Positions 22,034 through 33,109 of a DNA stretch of 64,000 bases are shown here, one piece after another. The DNA comes from Bathymodiolus brooksi (lineage: Eukaryota; Mollusca; Bivalvia; Mytilida; Modiolidae), in NCBI GenBank assembly GCA_963680875.1, contig OY804584.1, positions 95,624,031 to 95,688,030 of the forward strand, written 5' to 3'. Numbering within the stretch: position 1 is the stretch's first letter; every line of letters begins with the position of its first letter. The notes under the pieces were generated by a model. That model was not told the DNA's origin. It worked only from the letters and a program-made list of their open reading frames with translations, and ran no database searches. The position numbers and the translations under genes were made by a program.

Positions 22034-22710
22034 CTGAAGAAAAAACCACACTACATGATATGTCTGATCTCTGTTAGACTTGGATGTCCTGCCTATCTGC
22101 CTTACCGCAAACTCATCTTAGGTTAGTTAAGCATAAAATACAGGTATCCTCACTTATTCCACTGTGGAATACTATACAACATTCTTTCATTTGATAAGAA
22201 TCACTGCTACACCATGTCTCCTTTCTGAGATATGCCACATCAGGGACCTACATATCATGAAAGACTGTAAGATGACACAAGAACTTAACGAGATAGGACA
22301 GACAGACGGATTTGCGGATGAACAAGGTTAGCACTATACGTTCAAATATTAGATACGATAACTTCAATACATTAAATAGATACCAGTTTTATTTACTTCA
22401 TTCAATATTCGCTGAGATATGTGGTACACGTATATGATAGGTGCATCTTGTCCAATTTCCTGGGACACAACTGGATTTCTGTAACCCACCATTTACTTAA
22501 TCCTATTTACAATTGTCAAAAAATAGACAGTTTTTTCTCCATGAATATGATAAGGTACTACTTGATTTCAAAACATCAAAAATATCCATCCGTGTACTCT
22601 AACTATATATCTAAGTAACGCAACGCATCATAGTTTTAAATTAAATGTTTGATTATTTGTATAATGTATTTGCATTAAATCATTTTCAACGGACAAATTC
22701 CAGAAATGTC
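22034..22710. other. No gene seen
   Basis: Unrecognised sequence upstream of the decayed minus-strand gene. A promoter could lie here but none can be pointed to. Confidence 0.4.
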
Positions 22711-23128
22711 TTTTGACCTATATGTATACAGCTCATGCATCAGAGTATTTGTTTTGCATTGACGAGTCAAATACTTACGACCTTAGGTTTCAAAATGCTC
22801 TGACTTTCTTCTTCTTCTTCTTCTTTTTCTCCTTCTTCTTCTTCTTCTTCTTCTTCTTCTTCTTCTTCTTCTTCTTCTTCTTCTTCTTCTTCTTCTTCTT
22901 CTTCTTCTTCTTCTTCTTCTCCTCCTTCTCCTCCTTCTTCTTCTTCTTCTTCTTCTTCTTCTTCTTCTTCTTCTTCTTCTTCTTCTTCTTCTTCTTCTTC
23001 TTCTTCTTCTTCTTCTTCTTCTTCTTCTTCTTCTTCTTCTTCTTCTTCTTCTTCTTCTTCTTCTTCTTCTTCTTCTTCTTCTTTTCTTCTTCTTTTTCTT
23101 CTTCTTCTTCTTCTTCTTCTTCTTCTTC

Positions 23129-23159
<31 letters not shown>

Positions 23160-23543
23160 CCTCCTTCTCCTCCTTCTTCTTCTTCTTTTTCTTCTTCTTC
23201 TTCTTCTTCTTCTTCTTCTTCTTCTTCTTCTTCTTCTTCTTCTTCTTCTTCTTCTTCTTCTTCTTCTTCTTCTTCTTCTTCTTCTTTTTCTTTTCTTCTT
23301 CTTCTTCTTCTTCTTCTTCTTCTTCTTCTTCTTCTTCTTCTTCTTCTTCTTTTATTCTTCTTCTTCTTCTTCTTCTTCTTCTTCTTCTTCTTTTTCTTCT
23401 TCTTCTTCTTCTTCTTCTTCTTCTTTTGATCTATATGTATACAGCTCATGCATCAGAGTATATTTTTAGCATTGACGAGTCAAATACTTACGACCTTAGG
23501 TTTCAAAATGCTCTGACTTTCTTCTTCTTCTTCTTCTTCTTCA
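22711..23543. repeat. Direct duplication of a 100-bp flank plus TTC run
   Basis: A stretch starting GACCTATATGTATACAGCTC and ending AAATGCTCTGACTTTCTTC occurs at 22716-22815 and again at 23428-23525, with few differences. In both copies it leads into TTC repeats. The long array therefore lies within a tandem duplication whose second TTC run is only about 20 bp. Confidence 0.85.
22801..23425. repeat. GAA/TTC microsatellite, about 620 bp
   Basis: An almost pure TTC run, broken by CTCCTCCTTCTCCTCC blocks (22920 and 23158), TTTTTC variants, one TTCTAC and one TTTATTC. The plus strand is almost entirely pyrimidine over more than 600 bases, the condition for triplex (H-DNA) formation. Long poly-F/S/L and poly-K/E/R frames are artefacts. 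Confidence 0.97.
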
Positions 23544-23640
23544 CTAATAGTGATAGTATCTAATACGTTTTTAAATCTGAAATAAAAACCTATAGTACTC
23601 ATATCATGTTGATCCTATATCAGGTGAATATAAAACTAAA

Positions 23641-23918
23641 TTTGTTTTACCTGTTTTGTTCAAGTATTGTTATAAGTACTGTTATAGTGACAGCCGGAAA
23701 CTTTAAGCCGTAATGAAAGCGGGAGGTTTGGTGCTTTAAAATCTTATTCAACCCACCATTTCTTTAGAAATGCCTGTACCAAGTCAGGGTCATTACGGTT
23801 TTCACAGTTTTCCGGTTGTTGACTGATTTTGTCTGTTTATATACTTATGAGTTTTGACTTTCCCTTTGGAAGATTGTTCGGAGTTCGGTAATTTTGTTAT
23901 TACCCTTATTTATCAGTA
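23641..23918 (-). mobile_element. Family A element
   Basis: The minus-strand copy runs from the TTACCTGTTTTGTTCAAG end through AGCCGTAATGAAAGCGGGAG and ATTACGGTTTTCACAGTTTT to CCTTATTTATCAGTAA. It is nearly identical to 28472-28776, which suggests recent activity. Confidence 0.75.
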
Positions 23919-23936
23919 AATTCATATATTTAGACA

Positions 23937-24076
23937 ATATACGTTCCTTGTCGGCAAATATAAAATGTATTTGGACGAGCTCTATAAACAGGAAGAAATA
24001 CGAGATTTACCAAGCATTACTCGCCTGTTTCGTAGCGAGTACAAATACATTTTATATTTCCCGACTAGGAATGTAT
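23937..24076. mobile_element. Short inverted-repeat MITE
   Basis: Left arm ACGTTCCTTGTCGGCAAATA.. and right arm ..TATTTCCCGACTAGGAATGT are inverted copies of about 40 bp around a short centre. A related, more decayed copy lies at 6106-6246. Confidence 0.6.
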
Positions 24077-25702
24077 GTTGTTTTTATACTGCATTTCAAA
24101 TATTTAAGAAATTATCTAAAATAAAGTAGAAAAACGTGTTTACAAACGCTAAAATCTGCTGAGGAAATTATTCCGCCAATCAAGCATGCATAGAAATCAC
24201 ATTGTTACGCAACAATAATGATTTCAGGGACCCAGACGTTTTTTTCATAGCTTTGAAGTTGAAGTCAAAGGTACCAGGAGACTTTATACAGTCATTGAGC
24301 GTATAGAGCAAAAGTTTATCCGCCCACCCTTTATCAATCTTGTAAAATTAATGACTGCAGTATAAATATACAAAATGTACATATAAGATAATGTAATATA
24401 AACAAATAGGATCCAGAAACAAGCAACATTGTTTATTTTAATTTGTCTCCAAAAAATGATGATATACCAAATTCTGATTACTACTTGGAGTATGCTCTGT
24501 CAAAATGAAATATATTTCGTGAGTATAGAATAAATACAAAATCTCTATGGTTATTTTATAGTTTGAAAAAAAAAAAGAGGAAAAATCAAATTGAACGGAA
24601 TCAACAGGATGAAATGTTAGGAAAGTATATATATAATTGAAGCTTTCATATCACGGTGTGAACCTTTTAGTTTTGAATATGAATTTCTGTACCAATACAA
24701 AAAGGTACTATTTTAAGTTATTCCTTTGGATCCCTATTGCCTAGTATTTTAATGAGCATGAAAATGATCTGATACAAAAAATAGTAGTTATTGTCAAGAC
24801 CAAGGAGCATGTTATGTTGCTTTGCTTTGATGTATCTTTGTGTTACTAGAGGCAGAGGCGGATTTAGTGTGTGGCCTCTAACTTACAAGCCCAATCCGAA
24901 CACTGCCTAGTTGGCGGGCCCCCCTTTTTAAAATCCTGGATCCGCCACTGGCTTCTACCTTTGTCTTTGATAAGTATATTCTACAGGTAATTTAAAACGT
25001 CATTCATAAACTTAGATAAAGTATTGTAACAGTACATAAGGCTAAGCACAAGTTTGTTTTCAAAATTTTAGCCTGGCATCTTACATAAATTAAATGGAAA
25101 TAAAAAGGACATGACATTTTGTATCCATATACTGACTATGGACTTTTGAAAGAATCTGCATTATGATATTTATGTGCCATTGCATTCTACTACTGTAAAT
25201 CTATCAATTTGGTCTACTATCGTCAATAGACGTCATCCATATTTGTTCATTTACCCCATTCCTTGCTGAACTTTTGAAAGTCGTTTTTTGTCAATTTTCA
25301 CTCCGGACCAGAGAAATAAGGGTTACTCAGTGTTATAAATGGATAAAATGAACATTAATAAGTATGAAAATACAAGTTTATTTGATGGAATAATCTTATT
25401 TGTCTGGCAAAACTGATTTTTTCACTTCAAACCTCTCTCAAATATTACCACTTCGACATTTCGGCTCAGAAGAATTTTTTTTACCTTGTTCTTTATAGAC
25501 TTTTTAATTTAGATCATTTGAACGTTTGAATCGAATGCGAAATTACCAGAAAACAAATGGGATATGCAAGCGTCTAGAGAGATGCGTGTTAGGAATAAGG
25601 TAATTTTTACCGATTGAATTACCTCCCCTTTGCTCGAGCATTGCTACGACCAGTGCGAACTAAGGACTTCCAGATCAACATCGAAAAAATATCCAGAGAG
25701 CG
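24077..25702. other. No gene seen apart from a MITE
   Basis: AT-rich and unrecognised, except for the MITE at 24853-24950. The region borders the 5' edge of the PIN-CXC homology; a missing upstream exon could be here but is not visible. Confidence 0.4.
24853..24950. mobile_element. 98-bp MITE with CAG..GGCGGAT termini
   Basis: The left end CAGAGGCGGATTTAG and right end CTGGATCCGCCACTG are inverted repeats. The interior contains GGCGGGCCCCCCTTTTTA. It is a short deletion derivative of a miniature transposon type that is common in animals. Confidence 0.65.
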
Positions 25703-26020
25703 AAATGACAGCTGGTCAACTAATGTTCTTTTGGGCAGGCTATAGTCCAAGCCACAAGACCCCGGTCATTGATTGTACCTTTGCAGATTGGACTTGCCGT
25801 GCAGATGCATCACACATTTGGTTCAAGTTTCCTGATTGATAGCTTAAATAGTTGAGGCTTTTCTTCATCCTATTCGGAGGTACAAAAGTACGAGTTAAAT
25901 GCTGCTATTACACAGAAGACCGATATCCCAGAAGCTTTAACTAGTTCTCATCTTCAATACATTGCAGACAACGTAGATCATAACATTCGAACGATAGATG
26001 GGCACGGTACCTTTCATGGC

Positions 26021-27676
26021 ATGGGGATAGTGGCAAGTGTAACCCCTGGATTTAAACGAAATAGTACTGTACCAAGAGTAAATGTTGACATAGAAAAATC
26101 GAAAAAGCTGGCTAATATCGACATTAAGTTTTATGGGCTTGGTTTAAATATTCAGTCGCCATTGAAATACAAGAAACTACCACCGGTCCAGGCAACGAGA
26201 TTTTCAGAAGACATAAGCTTACTATCTATTGCCACATGGCCTGTTAACAGATTGGGATGGTCTGCATTGTGTCAAATGGTTTACAAAGAACCTTTTCCAG
26301 GCAAATCTAGCGTTGTCTTTTTGCCGATGATCGACATGGATCCAAGCGACATGACTGGTATATATTCCACCTTAAACTTTGTATCAAAAGAAGCCAGACG
26401 TCACAATTCTGATCCAGTGTTGACTTTTGATCAACCGTTATACTGGAAAGGTAGAAACTTTATTCAGAACGATGATAGTGCATTGCAATCAATAGTCTTA
26501 AGATTGGGTGGATTCCATACAGAGATGAGCTTTCTGGGATCAATAGGTAACATTATGAATAATACTGGACTATCAGAACTATTGGAAAGTGTTTATGCAC
26601 CAGCAGCGGTGGTTCACATGCTCAGTGGAAAGGCAATATCAAGAGCTATTAGAGGTCATTTTCTTGTGTATACCGCGTTGGCATTGCTAATGATAACAGA
26701 AATTTATGAAATAGATATAAACATTTTGGACAAAATTCATTGGGACGACAAAGAGAACCCTGCACATGAGGTAGATGACAATGAATCAGAACATGGAGTC
26801 AATATCCCAGACGAGGTAACTGAGTTGTTACATGTAATTGATAAACTCCTGGATGGTAGCATTTCTGTCACAGAACTCGGAGAAAACAATGCCGTGAAAA
26901 CTCTGAAAAAACGCATACAGGCTTTGAAAGACTCCGTTGGCCAAAATCGCACTGCAAAAATTTGGATTGAATATATGAATATGATTGATTTGTTGCGTCA
27001 ATTCATCACCGCTGAAAGGTCGGGACATTGGCTTCTTCATTTGAAAAGTCTTCAACAAATGCGTCCGTATCTGGCTGCCTCTGGACACAACTTGCATGTT
27101 AAATCTGCTCATGTATATTTACAGGATATGCTAGAATTAGAACAAACACATCCCAATTTAGATGCAGCCTTCAAATCTGAACTTCATGTTGTAAGACGAA
27201 GTGGTCGATTTTGGTCTGGCTTGTCCACAGATTTGGTAATTGAACAGAACTTGATGCTTCTCATAATTGAACAGGCACTTATGAGAAGCATCAATTACAT
27301 AGGAGGTTTAACACGAGGCAGAGGCTTAACCGAAACTCAAAGAGCTTAGTGGTTACTGAGCATGCCACATTGTGCGGAAATGAATCAAGCTATGCAAAAA
27401 CTAACAGATGTAAATTATCAAACCAGTGAACAGCATAAAGAAATGGGAAAAGCTAGAACAGAACATGACCACAAAGATACATCTACATTCTTAGAGTTCT
27501 TGAAGGAAAGGAATCCCTTTACACCAGGAACAAATTTGCGGAATATTGAAACTGGAGTAATAGCAGATGGAAAAGTAGATGTTGATAGATCAGTAGAAAT
27601 TGGAAACAATATTTTACGGTCAATGGTAGGACAACAGATAGACGATTATGTATTCAAGAAAAATAAACAGTGGTAA
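26021..27676 (+). pseudogene. Central region of the PIN-CXC family gene
   Basis: The reading frame is continuous upstream to about 25856 (DNVDHNIRTIDGHGTFHGMG), so the ATG at 26021 is internal. It contains PVNRLGWSALCQMVY, FLPMIDMDPSDMTGIYST, FDQPLYWKGRNFI, RLGGFHTEMSFLGSIGNIM and YAPAAVVHMLSGKAISRAIR. After TAG 27347-27349, which sits where a leucine is expected, the same frame continues WLLSMPHCAEMNQAMQ and TSEQHKEM. The function of this region is unknown to me. One nonsense change in 550 codons implies recent inactivation. Confidence 0.65.
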
Positions 27677-28470
27677 CGTTAGATAGCAAGACAAATCTGA
27701 AAGTTGATGGTGATGAAATATCTGTTGATCCACAATTACTGTTCCAACGACTATTGTCAGCAGCAAGTGGCATGTTTCCTGATTTGTCTGACATATTCCG
27801 GTACGAACTTTGTAATAACCCTGCTGCTTTGTTTGAACCATCGGTAATGATGAGACAAGCCCAAAAAGCTAACCTTGCAGATACTATTTGGAACTTAGGT
27901 GATTGTTCAGCAGCTGACGTCGTCATACAAGATAATACTAGACATGTCATTGACGGTGGATCTTTGATTCAACGTATTCCATGGAATAAAGGTGCAACCT
28001 TCGGACAAATTTGTCAAATGTACCTTGATTATTTGACAAAAAGATATACACATCCAATTGTATTTGATGGTTACTCCTCGGGGCCAAGCACTAAAGATCA
28101 CACACACAGTAGAAGAACCTAAGGCACAGAGAGTACAAAGATTGAATTTAGGAAAAACACACCATTCAAGAGTAAACAAGAAAATTTCCTCTCCAATAAT
28201 GAAAATAAACAAGCATTCATCAACATGCTTAGTGAATTTCTTGTCAGTAATGGTATAAGGACTGAACATGCTGAAGCAGATGCTGATGTTATAATTGCAA
28301 ACACTGGTATTGTCTTGGCGGAAAATTATCCAACTATTATAATTGGTGAGTACAAATACGACGCTACACTACAAATCGGATCAAAGCAATCGCCGTGCTA
28401 ATACTTTGAAGGTGTGGAACATTTCAAAAACAAAGAAGTTGTTAGGAGATCAGCTTTGTCATGTGTTACC
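27670..28470 (+). pseudogene. FEN1/PIN-like nuclease remnant
   Basis: It begins at a one-base frameshift with the preceding block (VVTLDSKTNLKVDGDE). Nuclease-like signatures are VFDGYSSGPSTKD (compare the FDG..P..K element of FEN1/XPG), RR, then FLSNNENKQAFINMLSEF and HAEADADVII (compare the acidic XPG-I motif). TAA 28120-28122 interrupts the frame. After 28344 the metal-binding D-x-D block expected next is missing: the frame resumes from 28397 as ANTLKVWNISKTKKLLGDQL. Assignment to the FEN1/PIN fold is by motif only. Confidence 0.5.
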
Positions 28471-28471
28471 T

Positions 28472-28776
28472 CACTGAATTTGGTACTGCTTTGACAACTA
28501 TTTTACCTACTTTGTTCCAGTAATGTTATAAATAATGTTATAGTGACAGCAGGAACCTTTGAGCCGTAATGAAAGCGGGAGGTTTGGCGCTTTAAAATCT
28601 GATTCAACCCACCATTTCTTTAGAAATGCCTGTATCAAGTCAGGGTCATTACGGTTTTCACAGTTTTCCGGTTGTTAACTGATTTTGTCTGTCTATATAC
28701 TTATGAGTTTTGACTTTCCCTTTGGAAGATTGTTCGGAGTTCGGTAATTTTGTTATTACCCTTATTTACCAGTAAT
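28472..28776 (-). mobile_element. Family A element inserted in the PIN-CXC gene
   Basis: It splits the coding sequence between ..CHVLP and HAITGC... The 3-bp sequence CAC occurs at both junctions (TTACCTCAC and AATACACGCA), a possible target-site duplication. The element starts partway compared with 41290-41757: the ACGTCA end is missing. It therefore inserted truncated or was trimmed later. Confidence 0.75.
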
Positions 28777-28778
28777 AC

Positions 28779-29386
28779 ACGCAATTACTGGTTGTGTCAC
28801 GACGTCAAGGTTATTTGGTATCGGGAAAGGTCTAGTACTGAAAAAAGTAATGGGAAATCAGGATCTGATAGAAAAAGCTGGAAAGGTTTTCGATGTGGAT
28901 TCATCTAATGTAACAAAGTTTGGAATCCAGCTCCTTATTCGAATGTATTGTGGCTTCGAGTTTGAAAATCTTGATATCATGCATTACAGGAAGTTTGCAA
29001 GTAAAGTTGTATCGAATTCTGTCAGTTTCTTGCAAGTTCAAACCTTACCACCAACTACAGCGGCAGCAGACCAGCACTGTAAGCGAACTTTCTACCAAGT
29101 CATTGAATGGACAAAACGTGATGAGGACTTACAATTAGATCCTCTTGACTGGGGATGGACTATGTCAAATGGTAAATTAGTTCCGGTAAAAATTCGTCTC
29201 CCTGCTGCTCCGGATCAGTTAATAAATGTCATCCGTTGCAAGTGCAAATCTAATTGTGACAATCGTCGTTGTTCCTGTCGAACACATGGTCTCCAATGTA
29301 CTACAGCTTGTACTGACTGCAGGGGTCGTAGTTGCTCAAATGCCGAACAAGTTGAAGCTGAAGAGGACCAAAATAATTTGGAATAA
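28779..29386 (+). pseudogene. CXC (tesmin/TSO1-like) C-terminal part
   Basis: After the inserted element the protein resumes HAITGCVTTSRLFGIGKG, then TLPPTTAAADQH and DPLDWGWTMSNGKLVPV. It ends in a cysteine cluster (29231-29340) spaced C-x-C-x3-C-x4-C-x-C-x6-C-x3-C-x2-C-x4-C. That spacing matches tesmin/TSO1-type CXC domains, which bind zinc and, in known members, DNA. The GCVTTS motif has V (codon 28796-28798) where relatives, as I recall, have D. The 178-codon frame 28850-29386 covers most of it and ends at TAA. Confidence 0.65.
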
Positions 29387-30047
29387 CTTTAAGAGGGCAC
29401 ATGGTTATTTATTTGAAATGTCTTATATTAATTCATATGTCATAGCATTTATAAGCTCAGAATGCGTACTTAGAAATAACGTAGGTTCAAGTACAACAAT
29501 TCTTAGTATTTAGTTGTAGCAAGGATTTTGATTAATAGATTTTGCTTACGGAATGGTTGCATGATAATATCCTGATTTTCATGTATGTTGATAATGTCAA
29601 ATTATCGCGATTTCCACTATTCTTATTAAATACTAGTATACAAATAAGATTTTGATGAAAATCGTTCTTCTTCTTTTGAAATTACAAAAGATCATATATC
29701 TCTTTTACGTTTTATATTGACAGGCATGGACCAAAATTAAATTCCCAGTTTTTAGCGATTTTTTCACCAAAAAGTCCAGTTTTCCCCCAATATTGTGGGC
29801 TTCCGCTAGTATCTACTCCCTATTTTTTTTATATTGTTTCAGCCTACCCACGTTTTTTCATATGATATATTTCTACTAAGTATATTTCATGAGAAATAAA
29901 AATATATTTGAAGTTTTCCAATTTTCCGCGATTTATTTTACCCCAAAATGAGAGTTTCCCCATAATCAGCTCAAAGCCGATTTTTCATATTTGTTTCTAG
30001 CGGGGTTACTGTGTTTAAAAAAGTTAAAATGATTTCTGTTGCATTTT
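29387..30047. other. No gene seen
   Basis: Related AT-rich segments (TTTTTCA.. TCC.CC..AAT) at 29750-29830 and 29930-29990 suggest a local duplication. No poly(A) tail directly follows the CXC gene, which argues against a simple processed copy. Confidence 0.4.
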
Positions 30048-30437
30048 ATACCCCCACTCATAGAGTGAGGGCTATATTGCAATCACCTTATCCGTCCGTT
30101 TGTCCGTCCGTTCACACTTTCGTAACATATCTCAGCTTCTACTGGAAGAAATGATTTTATATTTGATATATGGCTTTGGCGTGGTGACTTGTACCGTGTC
30201 TCCCCTTTCCAGGTTTACCGCACATCTACTTCCTGTTTACAGTGCGACTTATAATTTTTCATGTTTGCCGTAATGAAAACTTTCGTAACAGTTATCTCAG
30301 CTTCTACTGGAAGAAATGATTTTATATTTGATATATGGCTTTGGCATGGTGACTTGTACCGTGTCTCCCCTTTCCAGGTTTACCGCACATATACTTCCTG
30401 TTTACCGTGCGACTTACAAATGAACGAGTGGGGGTAT
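30048..30437. mobile_element. MITE with 12-bp perfect inverted ends
   Basis: The ends are ATACCCCCACTC (30048-30059) and GAGTGGGGGTAT (30426-30437). Inside, a segment of about 135 bp beginning TTTCGTAACA.ATCTCAGCTT and ending near TTTACCG..CGACTTA is present twice (30119-30250, 30288-30418). A GTCCGTCCG motif lies at 30090-30110. Confidence 0.7.
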
Positions 30438-30756
30438 TCTTAGCACGACGTAGCGTGCAGCATCTTGTTTTTTTAGGTTCAGCTGTATATTCGATAGATT
30501 GACTGGACTACTAGGCTAATCCACTTGTGAGGCTCCTCCCACTTCCCCACATTCACGAATGGAGGAACATGGAAGTGTGCTTAATCAATTTCAGTAAATG
30601 CAAAGATGATGACGGGTGCTTAAAATTCTGCAATATTCTGAAATGGAGTGCAACTGTGTAAGGAAAACTACTGAAGGATTGCTTAGAAGGTACAGTACGT
30701 TATGACAGCATAAGTGTGAAAGTCCAATAACAGTGTTGAAAATATTATACTCTTTG

Positions 30757-30825
30757 ACCGGAGGCCCCCTAAATTGTGAGGCCCTAGGCTTCAGCCTATC
30801 GAACCTATAGGTAAATCCGGCACTG
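30757..30825. repeat. MITE fragment ending AAATCCGGCACTG
   Basis: GGAGGCCCCCTAAATTG, then GGCTTCAGCC, and the terminus AAATCCGGCACTG. It pairs in type with the CAGTGCCGGATTTAG end at 14211. Confidence 0.55.
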
Positions 30826-31284
30826 ATTGCTTCCCATCGCCTTCCATCATAAATGCTAATTTGTATTGCATTAGAAATTGTCATACTGTTTGAAAGTGGC
30901 AAAAGTCAAAACACATTTATTTGTACAATTATCGAAATATTCAAAAACCGTGTTTATGTATTGAAAAGTCATTAATTATGTTTTGATTCCCATCACATAT
31001 GTACACAGTTGTGGACCACGGGTGAGTGCTGCTTTGGGTGGCATAGATTAAAGTTAAACCGGTGAAATCGGAAGATTCATTTTTTTCATCAAATACTAAG
31101 TTTCTGTCTACAGTGTTATCATCGTGTGTTGTATTGTATCTTTGACTTGCCTGGGATTATTTCGAAAGACATATGTCCGAAGCATCAAATTTAAAAAAAA
31201 AAAAAAAATATAAAAAAATAATAAAATAAAAATGTACAGCTATTGTGATCATCTAATGTTTATCTGGAGATGAACAAACTCCAT

Positions 31285-31620
31285 TGACGGTGTAACGTGC
31301 TCGCCTCGAATGCAGTAGATAATCAATTCAAGTACCAATAGGATCAAACCAAAGACTGCAAGATTAGTATTTGCTGCTTCTCCACTAAGCACTCAAAGTA
31401 AGAGCAAGGTAGTGTGGAATCTGAATCAGAATGACGAGTCTTAAGTACAGCGACATGTCTATCCGCAGATTGCTTTTTCAGTAACCTAGCGCTATTAAAA
31501 TCCAGATGAGCATCTTGGTACAGTACAACGTAGATATTATCATCATCTCATCGAACTTGTTCTCGACATGAGCTTGGCGTTAAACAGCAATCCCCCATTC
31601 AATTACTCAATGGAGGAAGA
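31285..31620 (+). repeat. Family E, probable tRNA-derived SINE
   Basis: An A-box-like AACGTGCTCGCC and a degenerate B-box-like region lead into GCTTCTCCACTAAGCACTCA, AGTAAGAGCAAGGTAGTG, ATGTCTATCCGCAGATTG and AGTAACCTAGCGCTAT. It shares these with 33110-33470, 36600-36800 and 51300-51440. Confidence 0.55.
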
Positions 31621-32194
31621 TGATATTAGAGCCGACGAATAAATGGCGAACCTCTTTCAAAAATCACCTCTATTAGAAGTGGAAAGCTTTTTAATATATT
31701 AAAGTGGTGTGTTTCTTCTGTTGTTCAGAATTAAATTTATAACGTTGAAAAACGCAGGGATATGAATCTTTGCTTGGATTATCTCCCTTTAAACGGTATA
31801 AGTCATCTATGCCTGATGAGTTGAATCGTGGTTTTAATACTTATTACATTATTTAGCAACGGCAAATTTAAATAACATATATATCTTTTAAACCATGTCC
31901 GTTCCGAAACACTTGAGACGTGTACTTTTATGATAATTACTTAAATTTAATGTCTATAAATATCTGAAAGTATTCTATTAATGTTATGTGGTTGGTTGTT
32001 GCTTAGCGTCAAGTCAGAGATTTTGTTTATAGATTTTTCCAAACAAATAGCCTTGCAGCTTTTGCGTCAGTAGCTTATCTCTGTCCAGATAATAGATGTA
32101 CTGGTCACAAGCCCTAGAATAACGTATGAGTTGTGAAATATAAACTTCATACTCTGCTACTGCTGGAATACTGGAAGTAGGTGGGGGTTATGGT
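31621..32194. other. No gene seen
   Basis: Single-copy-looking sequence. 32060-32180 resembles 56500-56620 (CTCTGTCCAGA.AAT.A.TGTACTGG, TAACATATGAGTTGTGAAAT), so it is a low-copy repeat shared with that region. Confidence 0.45.
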
Positions 32195-32410
32195 ATTTAA
32201 CGCCACTTTCAACTATATTTAAGCTATATTGTGGCGGTCAGTTTTATTTGTGCCCAGTACCCAGAGAAAACCACTGATCTGCCACAAGTCACTGACAATC
32301 GCATGATGTTGTATCGATTAGACATCGCCATGAGCGGGTCTGAACTCACAACTTCAGTGGTGAAAGGCACTAATTGCATAGGTAGCTGTAAATCCAACTA
32401 CCATACCTGT
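32195..32410 (-). repeat. Meta-type SINE copy
   Basis: The minus strand shows a tRNA-like head (TGGTAGTTGGATTTAC, GTTCAGACCCGC in the B-box position), GTGACTTGTGGCAGATCAG, TGGTTTTCTCTGGGTACTGG and the GGCGTTAA tail. Full length apart from small deletions. Confidence 0.7.
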
Positions 32411-32599
32411 TGAATAGGAAGTTGACTATTGGAAAAGAGAAGTCATCCCGTTTGTGATAGTTTTTTTTTAATCTTCCCTACTTGTCGATTATGAATCTTA
32501 GATTGCAACAGGAAATAGAGGGTATAATGGAGAGGGTCTGAATGTTTCGCCTTGTAACGGGCCTGCAACGACAACTCCTCAGTTAGAGTAGCTGTATTT

Positions 32600-32835
32600 A
32601 AGTTTAAAGCTTGAAGATACCGAATGGGTAATCAGAAGACGGAAATCGAAGGACAGACATGATGCCCAAAAGAAAGAGAACAGAAGAACAAACAATTAAC
32701 CAAGAAACACTGCACAGAAAACTAAAGAGAGGAACACGAACGCCACTAAAAACTGGGGGTGAACCGGAGAGTTAATCGGTTCCTGTCCCACTAATGGCAC
32801 CCATCGTGTTACTCTTGTAACTGCCATGTACGCAC
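32600..32835 (-). repeat. Family B copy
   Basis: It runs from TTGAAGATACCGAATGGGTA through CCACTAAAAACTGGGGGTGA to TGGCACCCATCGTGTTACTC. Confidence 0.75.
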
Positions 32836-33109
32836 AAGGGACGGGACATTATGCATACACGATCATCTAACTTACTGCCTGTCGCGTGTCTGATTCATCG
32901 CAAAGACACCCAAATGTTGGTGCTTTCCATTGGTGCCATGAAACCACGAAAGGCATATATAACAAAATAAAGCGAAAATCAACAATAATATCATTTTAGC
33001 CTATTCCACGAAAACCGATACGACAGAAAATAAGTGAAACAACACTACTTTGAAAATAGCAGTTGGCTGGTTTAATAATCAAAGGGTAATCATTGTTTGT
33101 TAATAAGAG

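Larger units (their letters stand above)
25703..29386 (+). pseudogene. Decayed PIN/FEN1-like plus CXC-domain family gene
   Basis: One polypeptide can be followed through the plus strand. It comprises a leading block (about 25735-26020, RPRSLIVPLQIGLAVQ.. GFSSSYSEVQKYEL), a 442-codon unknown region (26021-27349), a further 104 codons (27362-27676), a FEN1/PIN-like nuclease part (27670-28470) and a CXC cysteine domain (to 29386). I recall this architecture from many uncharacterised multicopy proteins of cnidarians and molluscs. The copy is dead: TGA at 25853, TAG at 27347, a frameshift at about 27667-27679, TAA at 28120, a lost or rearranged stretch at 28345-28396, and a family A insertion at 28472-28776. 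Few introns are apparent over 3.7 kb. Confidence 0.65.

Noticed and set aside
22713..23449. Poly-phenylalanine/serine and poly-lysine/glutamate frames
   Set aside because: Translation of the TTC/GAA microsatellite.
29387..30047. Processed (retrocopied) origin for the PIN-CXC pseudogene
   Set aside because: No poly(A) run or target duplication is visible after the stop codon, so this cannot be supported.
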